Positions 1-9,790 of a stretch of 64,000 nucleotides of DNA are shown here, piece after piece. The notes below the pieces were generated by a model. The model was not told the DNA's origin and made no database searches. It worked only from the letters and a program-made list of their open reading frames with translations. Numbering within the stretch: the first letter of the stretch is position 1; every line of letters starts with the position of its first letter. Origin of the DNA: a virus; the IMG/VR virus record IMGVR_UViG_3300027747_002969, positions 1 through 64,000 of that record. One strand, given 5' to 3'. The position numbers and the translations under genes are program-made.

Positions 1-1191
1 CAGGCCATACGATTTGATGCGGACAACATTGACACCATACGCAACCACCACAGCATTAAAAACATTAGATCGGCCATGCTCAAAGGTCAAAGGCCAACGG
101 CTTGCAATTTGTGTTGGGCCGAAGAAGATTCGGGTATTGTCAGCAAGCGTATGTCAATGAATGAAATTTATCCTGCCGATCAATATCTTGCAGCAACCAA
201 ATCTGACGGCACTATTGATATAACAGCGTCCCCATTAGCGTATCTTGATCTAAGACTGGGTAATCTCTGCAATTTGAAATGTCGCAGTTGCGGCCCAACT
301 GACAGTAGTCTCTGGGTGGAAGATCATGGGAATCTATTAACAGAACAGGACTCACCAACGTTTAACTTCTATGGTGCAAATACCTACAAAATTCAAAAAA
401 ATGGTTCATCCTGGAAAATTGACTCTGATGACTTCAACTGGCATCAAAGTGATGAATTCCATGAATGGTTAAATGGACAGATAGTGAAAAATGTTACGCG
501 CATATATTTTACAGGTGGTGAACCAACTGTAAACAAATATCATGTACAAATTCTTGAGGAAATAATAGCACTTGGAAAATCTCATTCTATAACACTTGAA
601 TACAACAGCAACATGGTAGCCATCCCCCAGTCTCTGCTGAAACTGTGGAAGAACTTTTACGCTGTCAACATAGGGGCCAGTATTGATGCTATCGGCAGTC
701 TTGCATCATATATACGTCACCCAGGAAGGTGGCCAGACGTTGAAAAGAATTGTGATTCTATAGGCTATGGACAGATTCCCCAGATAAGCTGCGGAATAGC
801 CACAACCGTCAGCGTTATGAACATACGGCATTTCATAGATTTGACAAAATGGGCTATCTCAAAGCAGTTCACAAGCATACGCAGCATTCCGTCCTGGCAT
901 GTCCTGCATGGCCCAAAATACTTTTCCATTCAAGTATTACCAAAAGAAATTAAATCTTCTATTGAACAAGAATATCACCAATTCTATAATTGGGTGTCTG
1001 AAAATTTTGGAGAAAATGACAGAAAAAACATAGAGCAATACTATTCCGGTATAATAAGATTCATGTGGCAGGAGGATCTTACCAAATATCTTCCACAGTT
1101 GAAGAAAACTCTACACAAGGTAGACAAACTAAGAGGCGAAAACTTAGCTGACCAAATACCTTGGCTAGATGAAATACTTAAAAAAGTCTAA
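1..1191 (+). CDS. radical SAM protein, 5' end cut by window edge
   Basis: The frame is open from base 1, 25 codons ahead of the first ATG at 76, and those codons read like family sequence, so the true start lies outside the window. A CxxC pair (CNLCW) precedes the radical SAM signature CNLKCRSC (C-x3-C-x2-C for the 4Fe-4S cluster and S-adenosylmethionine) near residue 92 of the visible protein. The TGGEPT motif follows, as in SAM-binding radical enzymes. This arrangement matches the twitch-type radical SAM proteins common in T4-like marine phages, whose substrate is unknown. The gene ends 10 nt before the convergent holin gene. Family assignment is firm; the reaction cannot be told. Confidence 0.85.
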   Translation, partial: QAIRFDADNIDTIRNHHSIKNIRSAMLKGQRPTACNLCWAEEDSGIVSKRMSMNEIYPADQYLAATKSDGTIDITASPLAYLDLRLGNLCNLKCRSCGPTDSSLWVEDHGNLLTEQDSPTFNFYGANTYKIQKNGSSWKIDSDDFNWHQSDEFHEWLNGQIVKNVTRIYFTGGEPTVNKYHVQILEEIIALGKSHSITLEYNSNMVAIPQSLLKLWKNFYAVNIGASIDAIGSLASYIRHPGRWPDVEKNCDSIGYGQIPQISCGIATTVSVMNIRHFIDLTKWAISKQFTSIRSIPSWHVLHGPKYFSIQVLPKEIKSSIEQEYHQFYNWVSENFGENDRKNIEQYYSGIIRFMWQEDLTKYLPQLKKTLHKVDKLRGENLADQIPWLDEILKKV

Positions 1192-1201
1192 AACAAGCAG
1201 T

Positions 1202-1861
1202 TCACCTAAGTGTAGCTATTTTTTCCTTGCCCTGCGACCAAGCAGCTACGCCCAGTATTGCCCCAAATGCCAAATGTATAATACCTCCATTTGACAGCGT
1301 TAGGCTTTGCCACGCAATATAATTAGTGACAATTCCATCTTTTTTGTAAAAAACTGGTAGAATCATGCTTAAGAATGGAAATCCTATGAAATCCATAAAA
1401 CACATCAACATATACAACCAACCCATGGCCGGACGCCAATAGGCTTTAACCCAGTGTTCTTCTTCCTTTTTTATTTGATCAGCTACAATTTCTTGATCAA
1501 TACCAGTTTGTGCCAACCCCACACTGGCCTGCGCCTGTGCAGCGGCTGTTATAGAGCTCATCTGCAGATTCTGTTGATTAATCATTGCAGAACCTATGCT
1601 GCTACAACCTGTAAAGGCCTGAGGTGATGTCTGTTGAGGCATTTGTGGCGGCATTTGTGGCGGCATTTGTGGCGGAGATAGTGGCGGTTGTTGAGGCATT
1701 TGTGGCGGCAGTGTCGGCCACGGCACTGATGTCTGTTGAGATGTTGGTATAGATGACATTGGTTGTGGTGTAATAGGTAGTGGTGTAATAGGTAGTGGTG
1801 ATCCAATTTCATCCAATGCAGCCCGACGGCGAGGCAATGGTTCGTTATCGTCGGGAAGCAT
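1202..1861 (-). CDS. probable 3-TM holin with proline/methionine-rich N-terminus
   Basis: The N-terminal half is low-complexity, rich in P, Q and M (repeated PQMPPQM units made from a 12-bp DNA repeat). The C-terminal half begins WRPAMGW and holds three hydrophobic segments, as in the GTA/phage 3-TM holin family. The start ATG at 1861 has a very strong ribosome-binding site (GGAGGAGA) and a late-promoter-like TCTAAATA 35 nt upstream. It is the last gene of a minus-strand set of nuclease, spanin and lipoprotein, which supports a lysis role: forming membrane lesions at the end of infection. The repetitive N-terminal extension is unusual for a holin. Holin function is inferred from topology and context. 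Confidence 0.6.
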   Translation of the reverse strand: MLPDDNEPLPRRRAALDEIGSPLPITPLPITPQPMSSIPTSQQTSVPWPTLPPQMPQQPPLSPPQMPPQMPPQMPQQTSPQAFTGCSSIGSAMINQQNLQMSSITAAAQAQASVGLAQTGIDQEIVADQIKKEEEHWVKAYWRPAMGWLYMLMCFMDFIGFPFLSMILPVFYKKDGIVTNYIAWQSLTLSNGGIIHLAFGAILGVAAWSQGKEKIATLR

Positions 1862-1895
1862 GTGCGATCTCCTCCAGTAGTTTAAACTATATGTT

Positions 1896-1903
1896 TATTT
1901 AGA
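1896..1903 (-). promoter_or_regulatory. T4-type late promoter before holin
   Basis: TCTAAATA, 34 nt before ATG 1861, leaving room for the GGAGGAGA ribosome-binding site. Confidence 0.5.
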
Positions 1904-1940
1904 TGGACAATCGCACAATAATATGGTTTGTTAATCCATC

Positions 1941-2318
1941 TCATTGAGCATCTGTATGCGTTGTGAGATTTTTATAATATACGATGACTGCCTGTTGTTC
2001 TTGAATATATCTACGAAGATCTGCTAGATTCAAACTGAGATTTTCATAATCGGTAGTGGTGATTGCAATAAACACCGGATTGATATTGCCTTGTGATTTA
2101 GATATAGATTGCAGAAAACTGTCTAAATTATCTTTGTTGACCACTTTAAAGGTTACTGTGTTGAATCTCACCGGAGCGGGGTCAATAGGTTGAGCGATCA
2201 TGATATCTATTGGTTTTGAAACAACATTTATAGTCGAAGGTGTTGAACCAAATGGCCAAACGGCGCAGGCTGATACCAACATACACATGCTGAAGATTGC
2301 AATCAGTCTATGAATCAT
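1941..2318 (-). CDS. lipoprotein, probable outer-membrane spanin subunit
   Basis: The 125-aa protein starts with a lipoprotein signal peptide: positive n-region, hydrophobic core and lipobox VSAC at about residues 15-18, followed by WPFG. The mature part has no recognised enzyme motif. Its start overlaps the end of the upstream spanin-like gene by 4 nt (ATGA), the classic arrangement of paired Rz/Rz1-type genes. The protein is longer than usual o-spanins, so a different lipoprotein role is possible. I infer that it is anchored in the outer membrane and acts with the 2315-2779 product. Confidence 0.5.
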   Translation of the reverse strand: MIHRLIAIFSMCMLVSACAVWPFGSTPSTINVVSKPIDIMIAQPIDPAPVRFNTVTFKVVNKDNLDSFLQSISKSQGNINPVFIAITTTDYENLSLNLADLRRYIQEQQAVIVYYKNLTTHTDAQ

Positions 2319-2779
2319 TTTTCATGGCCTTTGGCAGTCACCGGCGGATGTGGCGGCGGTTGATAATTCAAAGGTTTACTGGGAGCAGTTGTTGATGATT
2401 GGTCAGTAGCCCTTGTTAGTTTAGAAATGTCGTCAAATGCACGAGAAGTTGCGTGATTGATGCGTTGTTCAAGATCTGCAGCATTGGCACGAGCCATGGC
2501 TGCTAGATCCTTTTGTCGTAGTAGATCCTGTAGATTTCTGCGTTGAGTTTCGGCATCAGCAACGCTCTTCTGCAGTACAGTGAATTGTTGAACCTGTGCT
2601 TTGGCTGCTGCCTGTTGTGCTTCAATTGTGCTTTTTTGTTCAGCAGCTACCAATTCTAACTTGATATTATTAGCGTTTAAAGTGTTGATAATATTTTGAT
2701 TATAATCAAAATAAAAGTAGCCACCAATTGCTCCAATTAGTAGCAAAAAAAATTCAAATACCGCGATCTTTCCAAACAT
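2315..2779 (-). CDS. Rz-like inner-membrane spanin
   Basis: A single N-terminal transmembrane segment (about residues 7-25) is followed by a long Q/A/E/L-rich region predicted to be coiled coil (about 30-125) and a proline-rich tail. This is the layout of inner-membrane spanins, which bridge the periplasm with an outer-membrane lipoprotein to fuse the membranes at lysis. The next gene encodes a lipoprotein and overlaps by 4 nt. The late promoter box GATAAATA lies only 4 nt before the ATG and no ribosome-binding site is present, so the message is probably leaderless. Confidence 0.55.
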   Translation of the reverse strand: MFGKIAVFEFFLLLIGAIGGYFYFDYNQNIINTLNANNIKLELVAAEQKSTIEAQQAAAKAQVQQFTVLQKSVADAETQRRNLQDLLRQKDLAAMARANAADLEQRINHATSRAFDDISKLTRATDQSSTTAPSKPLNYQPPPHPPVTAKGHEK

Positions 2780-2783
2780 AATA

Positions 2784-2791
2784 TATTTATC
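2784..2791 (-). promoter_or_regulatory. T4-type late promoter abutting spanin start
   Basis: GATAAATA ends 4 nt before the spanin ATG at 2779. Confidence 0.65.
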
Positions 2792-2831
2792 TTAAATGTC
2801 AACGACAAATTAGGTCAATTTCAAAATATAA

Positions 2832-3653
2832 TCACTCAACAGACGTGCCGCATTTGACTTTTTTACTTTTTGTTAAAACACCAAAATCCACTGACCATTC
2901 GTGGCCAACGGCCAATTCGCTAGCATCAGATGGCAGACCAAAAACAATCCCGGTGATCTGTTGGACCTGAGCAAATGGCATGCGAAATTTGGTGAGATCA
3001 TTGCCAAGATTTGGGTAAGGGGTAATATGTGGAATAACCCAGGCTGCTATCTGTTTGGTGTTGTCGTCTATTACAATTTTGTACATGGCATGTGGGACAA
3101 CCACACCGTGTCCTATGGTCCTGTCCCCTGGCCCATATATGTTGCCCACATATATCGTGAATGTGTGCCCAGTTTCAACAGCCCAACCACGCACTGAAGT
3201 TTCTAGGAGTTTCCAAATGCCCCGGTTGAATGACGGTGCCTGTGGCGACATGTTGGTCATTAAGAAACTTTCTGTTTCAGCCTGTTGATCAAAACTCATA
3301 TCTCCGTCGCTGACATTATGTCCTTGGTCAAAACCAGATCCTGCATAGTCTTGTGGTGTAGCACTGCCAGGCATGCTTTGGTCTGCGGCAAATGCATTTG
3401 AACGAGGCAAACAGCCCAGAGCATGCTCAGGTGTTAAAGTATAAACGACCCACAGAGGTATTTTAGCTATTGGATCAACAAACACAGCATAGGCATGACG
3501 GCATAGAGTCACCCCATTGTGCGCAATCTGCGGAAAACCCCACGGAGCCTGTGACGAACAAGCAGCAATTGGCTGTGCAGGGGCTTGTTGGTTTGCCAAG
3601 GCTGGATATATGGCTAGAAACATCAACGCAGCAATGGCAAAGATTTTTTTCAT
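2832..3653 (-). CDS. secreted DNA/RNA non-specific endonuclease
   Basis: The protein has an N-terminal signal peptide ([20 protein letters not shown]). It carries the signature of Serratia-type betabetaalpha-metal nucleases: [11 protein letters not shown], corresponding to the DRGH active-site motif with Q in place of R, then TNMSPQ and an NRGIW segment with the metal-binding Asn. These enzymes cut DNA and RNA without sequence preference and act outside the cytoplasm. The chosen ATG at 3653 has a GAGG ribosome-binding site; a TTG one codon upstream is less likely. A late promoter lies 27-34 nt upstream. Position at the head of the lysis genes suggests periplasmic release late in infection, perhaps to degrade host nucleic acid at lysis. 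Confidence 0.8.
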   Translation of the reverse strand: MKKIFAIAALMFLAIYPALANQQAPAQPIAACSSQAPWGFPQIAHNGVTLCRHAYAVFVDPIAKIPLWVVYTLTPEHALGCLPRSNAFAADQSMPGSATPQDYAGSGFDQGHNVSDGDMSFDQQAETESFLMTNMSPQAPSFNRGIWKLLETSVRGWAVETGHTFTIYVGNIYGPGDRTIGHGVVVPHAMYKIVIDDNTKQIAAWVIPHITPYPNLGNDLTKFRMPFAQVQQITGIVFGLPSDASELAVGHEWSVDFGVLTKSKKVKCGTSVE

Positions 3654-3679
3654 CAAGTGGCCTCAGTCTTTCATTTAAC

Positions 3680-3687
3680 TATTTATC
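3680..3687 (-). promoter_or_regulatory. T4-type late promoter before nuclease/lysis genes
   Basis: GATAAATA on the minus strand, 26 nt before ATG 3653, back to back with the fibre promoter. Confidence 0.6.
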
Positions 3688-3713
3688 TTCGAATCATCAC
3701 TAGATATAGCAGT

Positions 3714-3721
3714 AATAAATA
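3714..3721 (+). promoter_or_regulatory. T4-type late promoter before tail fibre
   Basis: AATAAATA ends 7 nt before the fibre ATG; no ribosome-binding site lies between. Confidence 0.6.
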
Positions 3722-3728
3722 CACTATA

Positions 3729-6590
3729 ATGTCAGCATTTCCCGCAAATCCATTTGATGGCCAAATCTACAGCATAGGCCCAAGATCCTGGACATGGTCG
3801 TCAATACAACAGGGTTGGTTATTGAACAACAACGCCGCAACAGGCCCAACCGGAGTAACTGGCCCGCAGGGTGTACCAGGTGTGTTGTTGACTACACTGG
3901 TCGTTAATAGTTTTATAGGTGACGGTAATACCGTTGTATACACACTGACAACCTCTCCCCAAAGTGTCTATAACACCATATTGAACGTTGACGGGTTGGT
4001 ACAGACACCAAATATCAATTATACTATTAGTGGCACAACTTTGACATTGGCGGCGCCCCCTGTAACCAATGCCACGATAGATATTACAATATTTCTAACA
4101 GGCGCGCCTGTGACAGGACCAGCGGGCGGAATAGGCCCCACTGGCTACACAGGACCAACAGGCAGTAGAGGACAAGCATCAACTATAACCGGTCCAACTG
4201 GTTGGACTGGACCATCTGGTGGCCCCACAGGCAACACAGGGCCAACTGGTCCTCTGGGCGGACCATCTGGTGCTACCGGCTCAACGGGTGCCACTGGACC
4301 ATACGGCTGCAGCGGGTACAGTGGGTTTTCAGGATTCAGTGGCTTAATCGGCTGTTCTGGTTTGAGCGGCTTCAGTGGGTTTTCAGGATTCAGTGGCCTA
4401 ATCGGCTGTTCTGGTTTGAGCGGCTTTAGTGGGTTTTCAGGATTCAGTGGCTTTGGTGGGTGTAGTGGTTACAGCGGCTACAGTGGGTGCAGTGGTTACA
4501 GTGGTTACAGCGGCTACAGCGGCTACAGTGGGTGCAGTGGTTACAGCGGCTACAGTGGGTGCAGTGGTTACAGCGGCTACAGTGGGTGCAGTGGTTACAG
4601 CGGCTTTAGTGGGCATTCGGGATACAGTGGCTATGGAGCAACTGGTGCCACCGGAGCAGCCAGTACAGTAACAGGTCCAACAGGCCCTACAGGTCCAAGC
4701 GGTACTGCTGGATCAACTGGAGCGACTGGTTCTACAGGTGCAGGTGCCACAGGCCCTACGGGACCTATACCAAATAGTCCTCCAGTGAGTGGCAGTGCTT
4801 ATCAAGCAGTCGGTACGATCTCAATACCAGGTAATACACCAGTTATAGTAGTAACGTTTACATTACCAAGTGCGGGTACCTGGGATGTGAGTTATTGGAT
4901 GCGTGCACAAAGCACAAACGCTGCATTTGCAGGTGAGTTTGCGCTGTATGATCCAACTGGTACACTTGTTCCCAACAGCGCAATACTCAGTTATTATAAC
5001 ACTACTGTGGCTTCGCAAAGCAGTACAGGCACCGGCCGCATAATACTTACTACTACCGGTAGCGCAACCTATACCATGCGAGCATTTGCAAGTACAGGCA
5101 GTTATAGCAGCTTTATTGACGCCAATGGAACTACCGGTGTCACTTGGGTTCAACTTACTGGAGGCTACGTAGGGGCCACCGGACCAACTGGCACAGGCGT
5201 TACTGGACCAACAGGGGTAAACGGTTTATCAGGTGCAACAGGATCAACTGGTCCAACTGGGCCAGCAGGCGGCGGTGGCACGGGCAACTACAGCAACACC
5301 AACGTGGCCAGCTATCTCAGCGGCCCAGTGGTCATAGGCAATCTCAGCATAACCAACACAACGCCGGCTACAAGCAGCACAAGCGGTGCGCTCACAGTAG
5401 CAGGTGGTGTGGGTATAGTTGGAAACCTCTACGTTGGCAGCAACATAGTTGTATCAGGCAACATCACAGCTGCAAACATCAACGGCAACATCAACATCAC
5501 AGGCAATGTTACAGGTACTAGTAATAATGTACAGCTAGTTGCTGGATCATACAGTTGGACGTTTGACAACACTGGCAACCTAACACTGACCAACACAGGT
5601 GTGATCGCCACTACTGGCAACACCAACATCAGTTTGGATCCAGCCGGCAGCGGACAGGTAAATGTGTTAGGTAATCTGAGTACACTTGGTTATGGACTAT
5701 TTACTGGAACATTTAATGAAACGGCCAATGTAGCCGGTGTCTACGTTGGTAATACAGGCACTGGCGGATCTCAAACTCCAAGAGTGTTGTTTGCCAATGG
5801 CAATGTCACACAAAACTGGGAAATAGATAATTCAAATGGAGTGTTCCGGTGGTATCAGCCAGGCGTGACCAAGATGACTCTGGATGGCAATGCTAACCTT
5901 GCAGTCACCGGCACTCTAGCAGTAACCGGAGCTATAACCACACCCAGCACTATAACCACTCAGAGCACCATAATAGGCAATGCTTCAGTGGCATTCACCG
6001 CAGGTTTGGCAGCAGCAGGTAACGTAGCACTGTTGATGAACAGCAACATGGCCGTGCGCGACAACAGCGTCAACTACACAACCATGTACATGGATCTAGG
6101 CACTGGTGGATCAGCAGGAGGTGCATTCCAGTTCAGAGGTACAAGCAGTTATACTCAATGGGCAGTGATAGGATCTAATGGTATTACGCTGCCAACTCGT
6201 CCAGCAGTGAGAATTACCGCCAGCACCAGCAACAATTTTACTGCTACTACAACAATAACCAACCAGTTGGTGGACTACAACCAAGGTGGATATTACAACA
6301 ACAGCACAGGAGTGTTCACTGCCCCCATTGCCGGATTGTATCAGGCGTTTATGAACCTGCGCATATCAGGTGGCTCTGGATCTGCTGCTGCTGCTATGAA
6401 GAAAAACGGAACTGGCGGCACACAGGTACTGTATTGGGAGACCAGTGCAGGCAATCTCAGCGGGCCCACGCACTGGGGGGTAAGCGGAATACTCAAACTC
6501 AATACTAATGATACCCTGCAGGTAGTTGTTACCAACGGTACTATTACCTTTGACAGCAACGACAGTTGGGGTGTTGCCTACATAGGATAA
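3729..6590 (+). CDS. collagen-like tail fibre / adhesin with C1q-like head
   Basis: About 950 aa. A short phage-type N-terminus ([11 protein letters not shown]) leads into a first Gly-x-y stretch of GPTG units, then a long unusual block of G-[YFC]-S triplets (DNA about 4310-4640), more GPTG repeats, a beta-rich middle and a C-terminal segment ([12 protein letters not shown]) like C1q/TNF jelly rolls. Collagen-like triplets form trimeric rods and the C-terminal head likely binds a receptor. The ATG at 3729 is preferred: upstream codons carry no family sequence and AATAAATA ends 7 nt before it, with no ribosome-binding site. It heads the adhesin operon. Fibre role is inferred from composition and context. 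Confidence 0.8.
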   Translation: MSAFPANPFDGQIYSIGPRSWTWSSIQQGWLLNNNAATGPTGVTGPQGVPGVLLTTLVVNSFIGDGNTVVYTLTTSPQSVYNTILNVDGLVQTPNINYTISGTTLTLAAPPVTNATIDITIFLTGAPVTGPAGGIGPTGYTGPTGSRGQASTITGPTGWTGPSGGPTGNTGPTGPLGGPSGATGSTGATGPYGCSGYSGFSGFSGLIGCSGLSGFSGFSGFSGLIGCSGLSGFSGFSGFSGFGGCSGYSGYSGCSGYSGYSGYSGYSGCSGYSGYSGCSGYSGYSGCSGYSGFSGHSGYSGYGATGATGAASTVTGPTGPTGPSGTAGSTGATGSTGAGATGPTGPIPNSPPVSGSAYQAVGTISIPGNTPVIVVTFTLPSAGTWDVSYWMRAQSTNAAFAGEFALYDPTGTLVPNSAILSYYNTTVASQSSTGTGRIILTTTGSATYTMRAFASTGSYSSFIDANGTTGVTWVQLTGGYVGATGPTGTGVTGPTGVNGLSGATGSTGPTGPAGGGGTGNYSNTNVASYLSGPVVIGNLSITNTTPATSSTSGALTVAGGVGIVGNLYVGSNIVVSGNITAANINGNINITGNVTGTSNNVQLVAGSYSWTFDNTGNLTLTNTGVIATTGNTNISLDPAGSGQVNVLGNLSTLGYGLFTGTFNETANVAGVYVGNTGTGGSQTPRVLFANGNVTQNWEIDNSNGVFRWYQPGVTKMTLDGNANLAVTGTLAVTGAITTPSTITTQSTIIGNASVAFTAGLAAAGNVALLMNSNMAVRDNSVNYTTMYMDLGTGGSAGGAFQFRGTSSYTQWAVIGSNGITLPTRPAVRITASTSNNFTATTTITNQLVDYNQGGYYNNSTGVFTAPIAGLYQAFMNLRISGGSGSAAAAMKKNGTGGTQVLYWETSAGNLSGPTHWGVSGILKLNTNDTLQVVVTNGTITFDSNDSWGVAYIG

Positions 6591-6593
6591 AAG

Positions 6594-7322
6594 ATGATAA
6601 TCAAAGGTGCAACGTTGAGAAATCTCACTGTTTATGATCAACAGTTTGTTTCAAATGGTCTACAGTTGTACTACAATCCGTCTGTCAGTTATCCAGGTTC
6701 AGGTACGTCCCTTAACGATCTGTCAAACAATGGATTCAATGGTACACTGACCAACAGTCCAACCTTCAATGCAACAGGGAATTATTTTACATATAATGGA
6801 TCTAACACCTACATTTTAACTCCCAGCATGACTAGTGCTTTTATTGGCAGCACTGCTGTCAGCATAGAAATGTGGTTGTATCCAACGGCGGCGGGTTGTG
6901 CCATGTTGGAAAATGGCAATACCATACCGGGTACAGGCTGGACTGACAACAATATAGAAATGGGCAACAGTGTTTTGCCTCGAGTGGGGTTTTGGAATGG
7001 TGCTGTGGCTGCGGTCACTGCTGGCACTACTACCACTGGTTTAAACAATTGGTATCAGATTGTATTGACCTACAACGGCAGCACCCTACAGGGCTACAAC
7101 AATGCAGTTGCTGGAACTGGTGGGGCCACAGGCAGACAAGTGCCGTGGCTGTATGGCAATCAGTATTATTTGATAATTGGAGCAGCATCAAATACTAACC
7201 TAGGCATATCTAACGCCTTTTGGTCTGGCAGAATTGGTATAGTGCGAGTGTATAATCGAGGCCTCACCGCCCAAGAGGTAGACATAAACTTTCAGACTAC
7301 GCGCAGTATCTACAAAATTTGA
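6594..7322 (+). CDS. LamG/concanavalin-like domain protein, tail-associated
   Basis: The 242-aa protein has the pattern of LamG-like jelly-roll domains: LQLYYNPSVSYPGSGTSLNDLSNNGFNGTL at the start (broken here only by my reading), SIEMWLYPT in the middle and the closing GRIGIVRVYNRGLTAQEV. This fold binds carbohydrates and is often found in virion adhesins. The gene begins 3 nt after the fibre stop codon and precedes a second collagen-like gene, so it is probably part of the same late operon and displayed on the virion. Confidence 0.7.
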   Translation: MIIKGATLRNLTVYDQQFVSNGLQLYYNPSVSYPGSGTSLNDLSNNGFNGTLTNSPTFNATGNYFTYNGSNTYILTPSMTSAFIGSTAVSIEMWLYPTAAGCAMLENGNTIPGTGWTDNNIEMGNSVLPRVGFWNGAVAAVTAGTTTTGLNNWYQIVLTYNGSTLQGYNNAVAGTGGATGRQVPWLYGNQYYLIIGAASNTNLGISNAFWSGRIGIVRVYNRGLTAQEVDINFQTTRSIYKI

Positions 7323-7381
7323 CCTGTCAATCTAACATCCTCTGCCAATGCCGCCGGTAAATATCAGAAAGGAGCAATACC

Positions 7382-8062
7382 ATGGCCGTTACAAACAGCA
7401 CAGGCACTACGGGACCAACCGGACCAACCGGACGTGCCGGATCGCAAGGGAACATAGGCAGCACAGGACCAACTGGTACAGCTGGTCCTACAGGGCCAAC
7501 AGGTAGATCCAACACAGGACCTACTGGCGTGCAGGGATCTCAAGGATCTCAAGGCAATCAAGGTGTTACTGGCCCTACAGGCAGCATCGGCCCACAGGGT
7601 GCAACTGGTGCAACGGGTGTAGCCGGTGCGGCCGGTGCGGCTACTATGACAGGAGCAACTGGCCCTGCTGGTGCAGGCACACTGTCTGCTCGTACCACAA
7701 TCACTGCGACCACTCCAACAATGTTGGTAAACAACTCCAGTATCATTAGTACCACAGCCTATCATGGTTTCAACATCTATTCTATACAAACCAGTAGTGC
7801 TGCTTGGGTTACGGTATATAACACCAGCACTGCTGCAACAGCCGATACCGGCAGGTCAATTTCTATCGATCCTGTCCCAGGTAGCGGTGTAATTGCCGAA
7901 GCCATAACAACGGGAGCACAAACTGTCAACTTCACACCCTGTGTTGGCGGTTACCTTAATAATTCTCCGCCAAACACCACTCTTTCAATGAAGGTTGTCA
8001 ACACTGGTAATAGTGCTGCTGCAATCACAGTCACGTTGACCGTCCTACAGACTGAGGTCTAA
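7382..8062 (+). CDS. second collagen-like virion protein
   Basis: Residues 8 to about 100 are Gly-x-y triplets dominated by GPTG and GPQG units, expected to form a trimeric triple helix. The C-terminal 120 residues are beta-rich with no recognised family. A clear AAGGAG ribosome-binding site lies upstream of the ATG. Located between the LamG-like protein and the protease, it is likely a second fibre or a decoration on the same adhesin. Confidence 0.7.
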   Translation: MAVTNSTGTTGPTGPTGRAGSQGNIGSTGPTGTAGPTGPTGRSNTGPTGVQGSQGSQGNQGVTGPTGSIGPQGATGATGVAGAAGAATMTGATGPAGAGTLSARTTITATTPTMLVNNSSIISTTAYHGFNIYSIQTSSAAWVTVYNTSTAATADTGRSISIDPVPGSGVIAEAITTGAQTVNFTPCVGGYLNNSPPNTTLSMKVVNTGNSAAAITVTLTVLQTEV

Positions 8063-8063
8063 T

Positions 8064-9773
8064 ATGAATACCAACAAGCGAGTGCTGCTGACCAACAGCA
8101 GCAACACCGTACCAAAGGACTCTACCACTGTACCAGCAGATCTTGGCCAGATCGCCACGGCAGTTATGCTGTTGCGTCGGCAGCAGTTTGATGGCCTATC
8201 AATGCAACAGCATGCAGATGCCATCATAGCAGGTAAACGCAGTGACACACTCTCTTATTCAGAGTTTGCACAACGTTACAGCAGCAGTGCAGAAGATCTA
8301 GAACATGCTGTTGGTTTTGCTAGATATTTTGGCCTTACTGTGATTGAAAGCAGTGCCGCTGCTGCCATGGTAAAGGTCCGCGGTACGGTGAAACAATTAA
8401 ATACAGCATTTCAAACACAATTGTTGACCATAGAATCCAACGGCAAGACCTGGATGGGCTATGATGGCATCTTGACTATCCCCGAATCACTTTATCAGGT
8501 GGTTGAATATGTCATCGGACTCAACAATCCAGCAACCATGCGGCATCTCTTGACCAAACCAAAACAACCAACTGCCGCAGTGTCTGCATCTGCTGGCCTT
8601 GCAAGTTTGACTCCAATTCAAGTAGCTGCTGCATATAATTTTCCAGCCAGCAGTGGCTACGGCCAATGCATAGGTCTGATCGAATACGGTGGAGGCTATA
8701 CTGCTCAAAATATAACCAGCAGTTTTTCGGCCATAGGCCTGTCAAATCCACAGGTGGTTTCTATTCCTGTTGACACAGGCACAAATGACCCATCAGATGC
8801 TGACAGTTCTGGTGAGGTCATGCTGGATATTTTCATTGCAGGAGCAGTGGTTCCACATGCAAAGATTGCAGTGTACTTTGGTGCAGGGGCAGGTAATCCA
8901 CTGCCAGGTCCCAACTGGTATGACCCCATTAACACAGCTATACACGACCGTGTTAATGCACCCTGTGTGCTCAGCATCAGTTGGGGAGAATCAGAAGCGG
9001 CCTTTGGCCGTGTCAACATGCAGGCCATGGACATGGTGTTGTCACAGGCTGCGTTATTGGGCATTACAGTATGCGCAGCATCAGGCGACAGCGGTTCAAC
9101 ATGGGATGGTCTAGGTGTTGAAGTCCTATATCCGGCATCTAGCCCCTATGTACTGTCATGCGGTGGAACTTCATTGTTGTTGAATGGCTCGGCCATAGCC
9201 AGTGAAGTGGTTTGGAACCAATCACGCGCTCAAGCAGGTGCTACTGGTGGAGGAATCAGCATTTATGAATCCAAACCTCCATATCAAACTGGTTTGACCT
9301 ACAAACTGTATCCCAGCAATACTGTGACTAGCCTAGCAACACGCGGTGTCCCAGATGTGGCTGGTAATGCAGACCCGTTCAGCGGCTATAGTTTTTACTA
9401 CAGCAACAGAAATCTAGCAGCATCACAAGTGGGAGGTACCAGTGCTGTGGCACCATTATGGGCTGGTTTGATCGCAAGATTAGTCTGCTTAACTGGCAAA
9501 AACCTAGGACTGGTCAACACACTGCTCTACAGTTCTCCTGCGGTGTTTAACGATGTCATCAGTGGCCAAAATGTCTATACTCCCAGCAGTGTCACCACAG
9601 GTTACAGTGCCACTACTGGTTGGGATGCCTGCACCGGCCTTGGCAGTCCAAATGGCACTAAGATTCTGCTGTTGATCAGGAAAGGTCCCGTGTGGCCCAA
9701 GAACAATTATGGTTTCCGTCCCAGCAGTGGCGCAGTTTGGCCTCGTACCAACACAGGTGTTAGACAAGTCTAG
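8064..9773 (+). CDS. sedolisin (S53) serine-carboxyl peptidase with pro-domain
   Basis: The 569-aa product has an N-terminal prokumamolisin-type activation region (about residues 25-165) and a complete S53 catalytic domain. The catalytic residues can be placed: E251 and D255 (ExxxD), D342 in AASGDSG for the oxyanion hole, and S460 in GGTSAVAP. SISWGESE and the C-terminal calcium-site segment with GWDACTGLGSPNG are also present. Sedolisins cleave proteins at acidic pH after self-removal of the pro-domain. No signal peptide is visible. A GAGGT ribosome-binding site precedes the ATG and the gene starts 1 nt after the collagen-like gene, so it is probably made with the adhesins. It may mature the fibres or act on host surface proteins. 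Confidence 0.88.
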   Translation: MNTNKRVLLTNSSNTVPKDSTTVPADLGQIATAVMLLRRQQFDGLSMQQHADAIIAGKRSDTLSYSEFAQRYSSSAEDLEHAVGFARYFGLTVIESSAAAAMVKVRGTVKQLNTAFQTQLLTIESNGKTWMGYDGILTIPESLYQVVEYVIGLNNPATMRHLLTKPKQPTAAVSASAGLASLTPIQVAAAYNFPASSGYGQCIGLIEYGGGYTAQNITSSFSAIGLSNPQVVSIPVDTGTNDPSDADSSGEVMLDIFIAGAVVPHAKIAVYFGAGAGNPLPGPNWYDPINTAIHDRVNAPCVLSISWGESEAAFGRVNMQAMDMVLSQAALLGITVCAASGDSGSTWDGLGVEVLYPASSPYVLSCGGTSLLLNGSAIASEVVWNQSRAQAGATGGGISIYESKPPYQTGLTYKLYPSNTVTSLATRGVPDVAGNADPFSGYSFYYSNRNLAASQVGGTSAVAPLWAGLIARLVCLTGKNLGLVNTLLYSSPAVFNDVISGQNVYTPSSVTTGYSATTGWDACTGLGSPNGTKILLLIRKGPVWPKNNYGFRPSSGAVWPRTNTGVRQV

Positions 9774-9778
9774 CAAAA

Positions 9779-9786
9779 GATAAATA
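9779..9786 (+). promoter_or_regulatory. T4-type late promoter before RyR/bilin genes
   Basis: GATAAATA ends 4 nt before ATG 9791, so the RyR-heme oxygenase-bilin reductase genes are probably expressed late. Confidence 0.65.
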
Positions 9787-9790
9787 ACAC

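Noticed and set aside
1594-1812. Second minus-strand frame rich in His, Leu and Tyr within the holin-like gene
   Set aside because: It is a shifted reading of the proline/methionine repeat; no start signal and the holin frame explains the region.
3657-3728. Upstream extension of the fibre gene to 3657
   Set aside because: The extra 24 codons cross the two divergent late promoters and have no family sequence; ATG 3729 fits the late promoter and the phage-type N-terminus.
4202-4671. Extra frames across the collagen-like repeats
   Set aside because: They arise from the repetitive DNA of the fibre gene and have no ribosome-binding site or independent family sequence.
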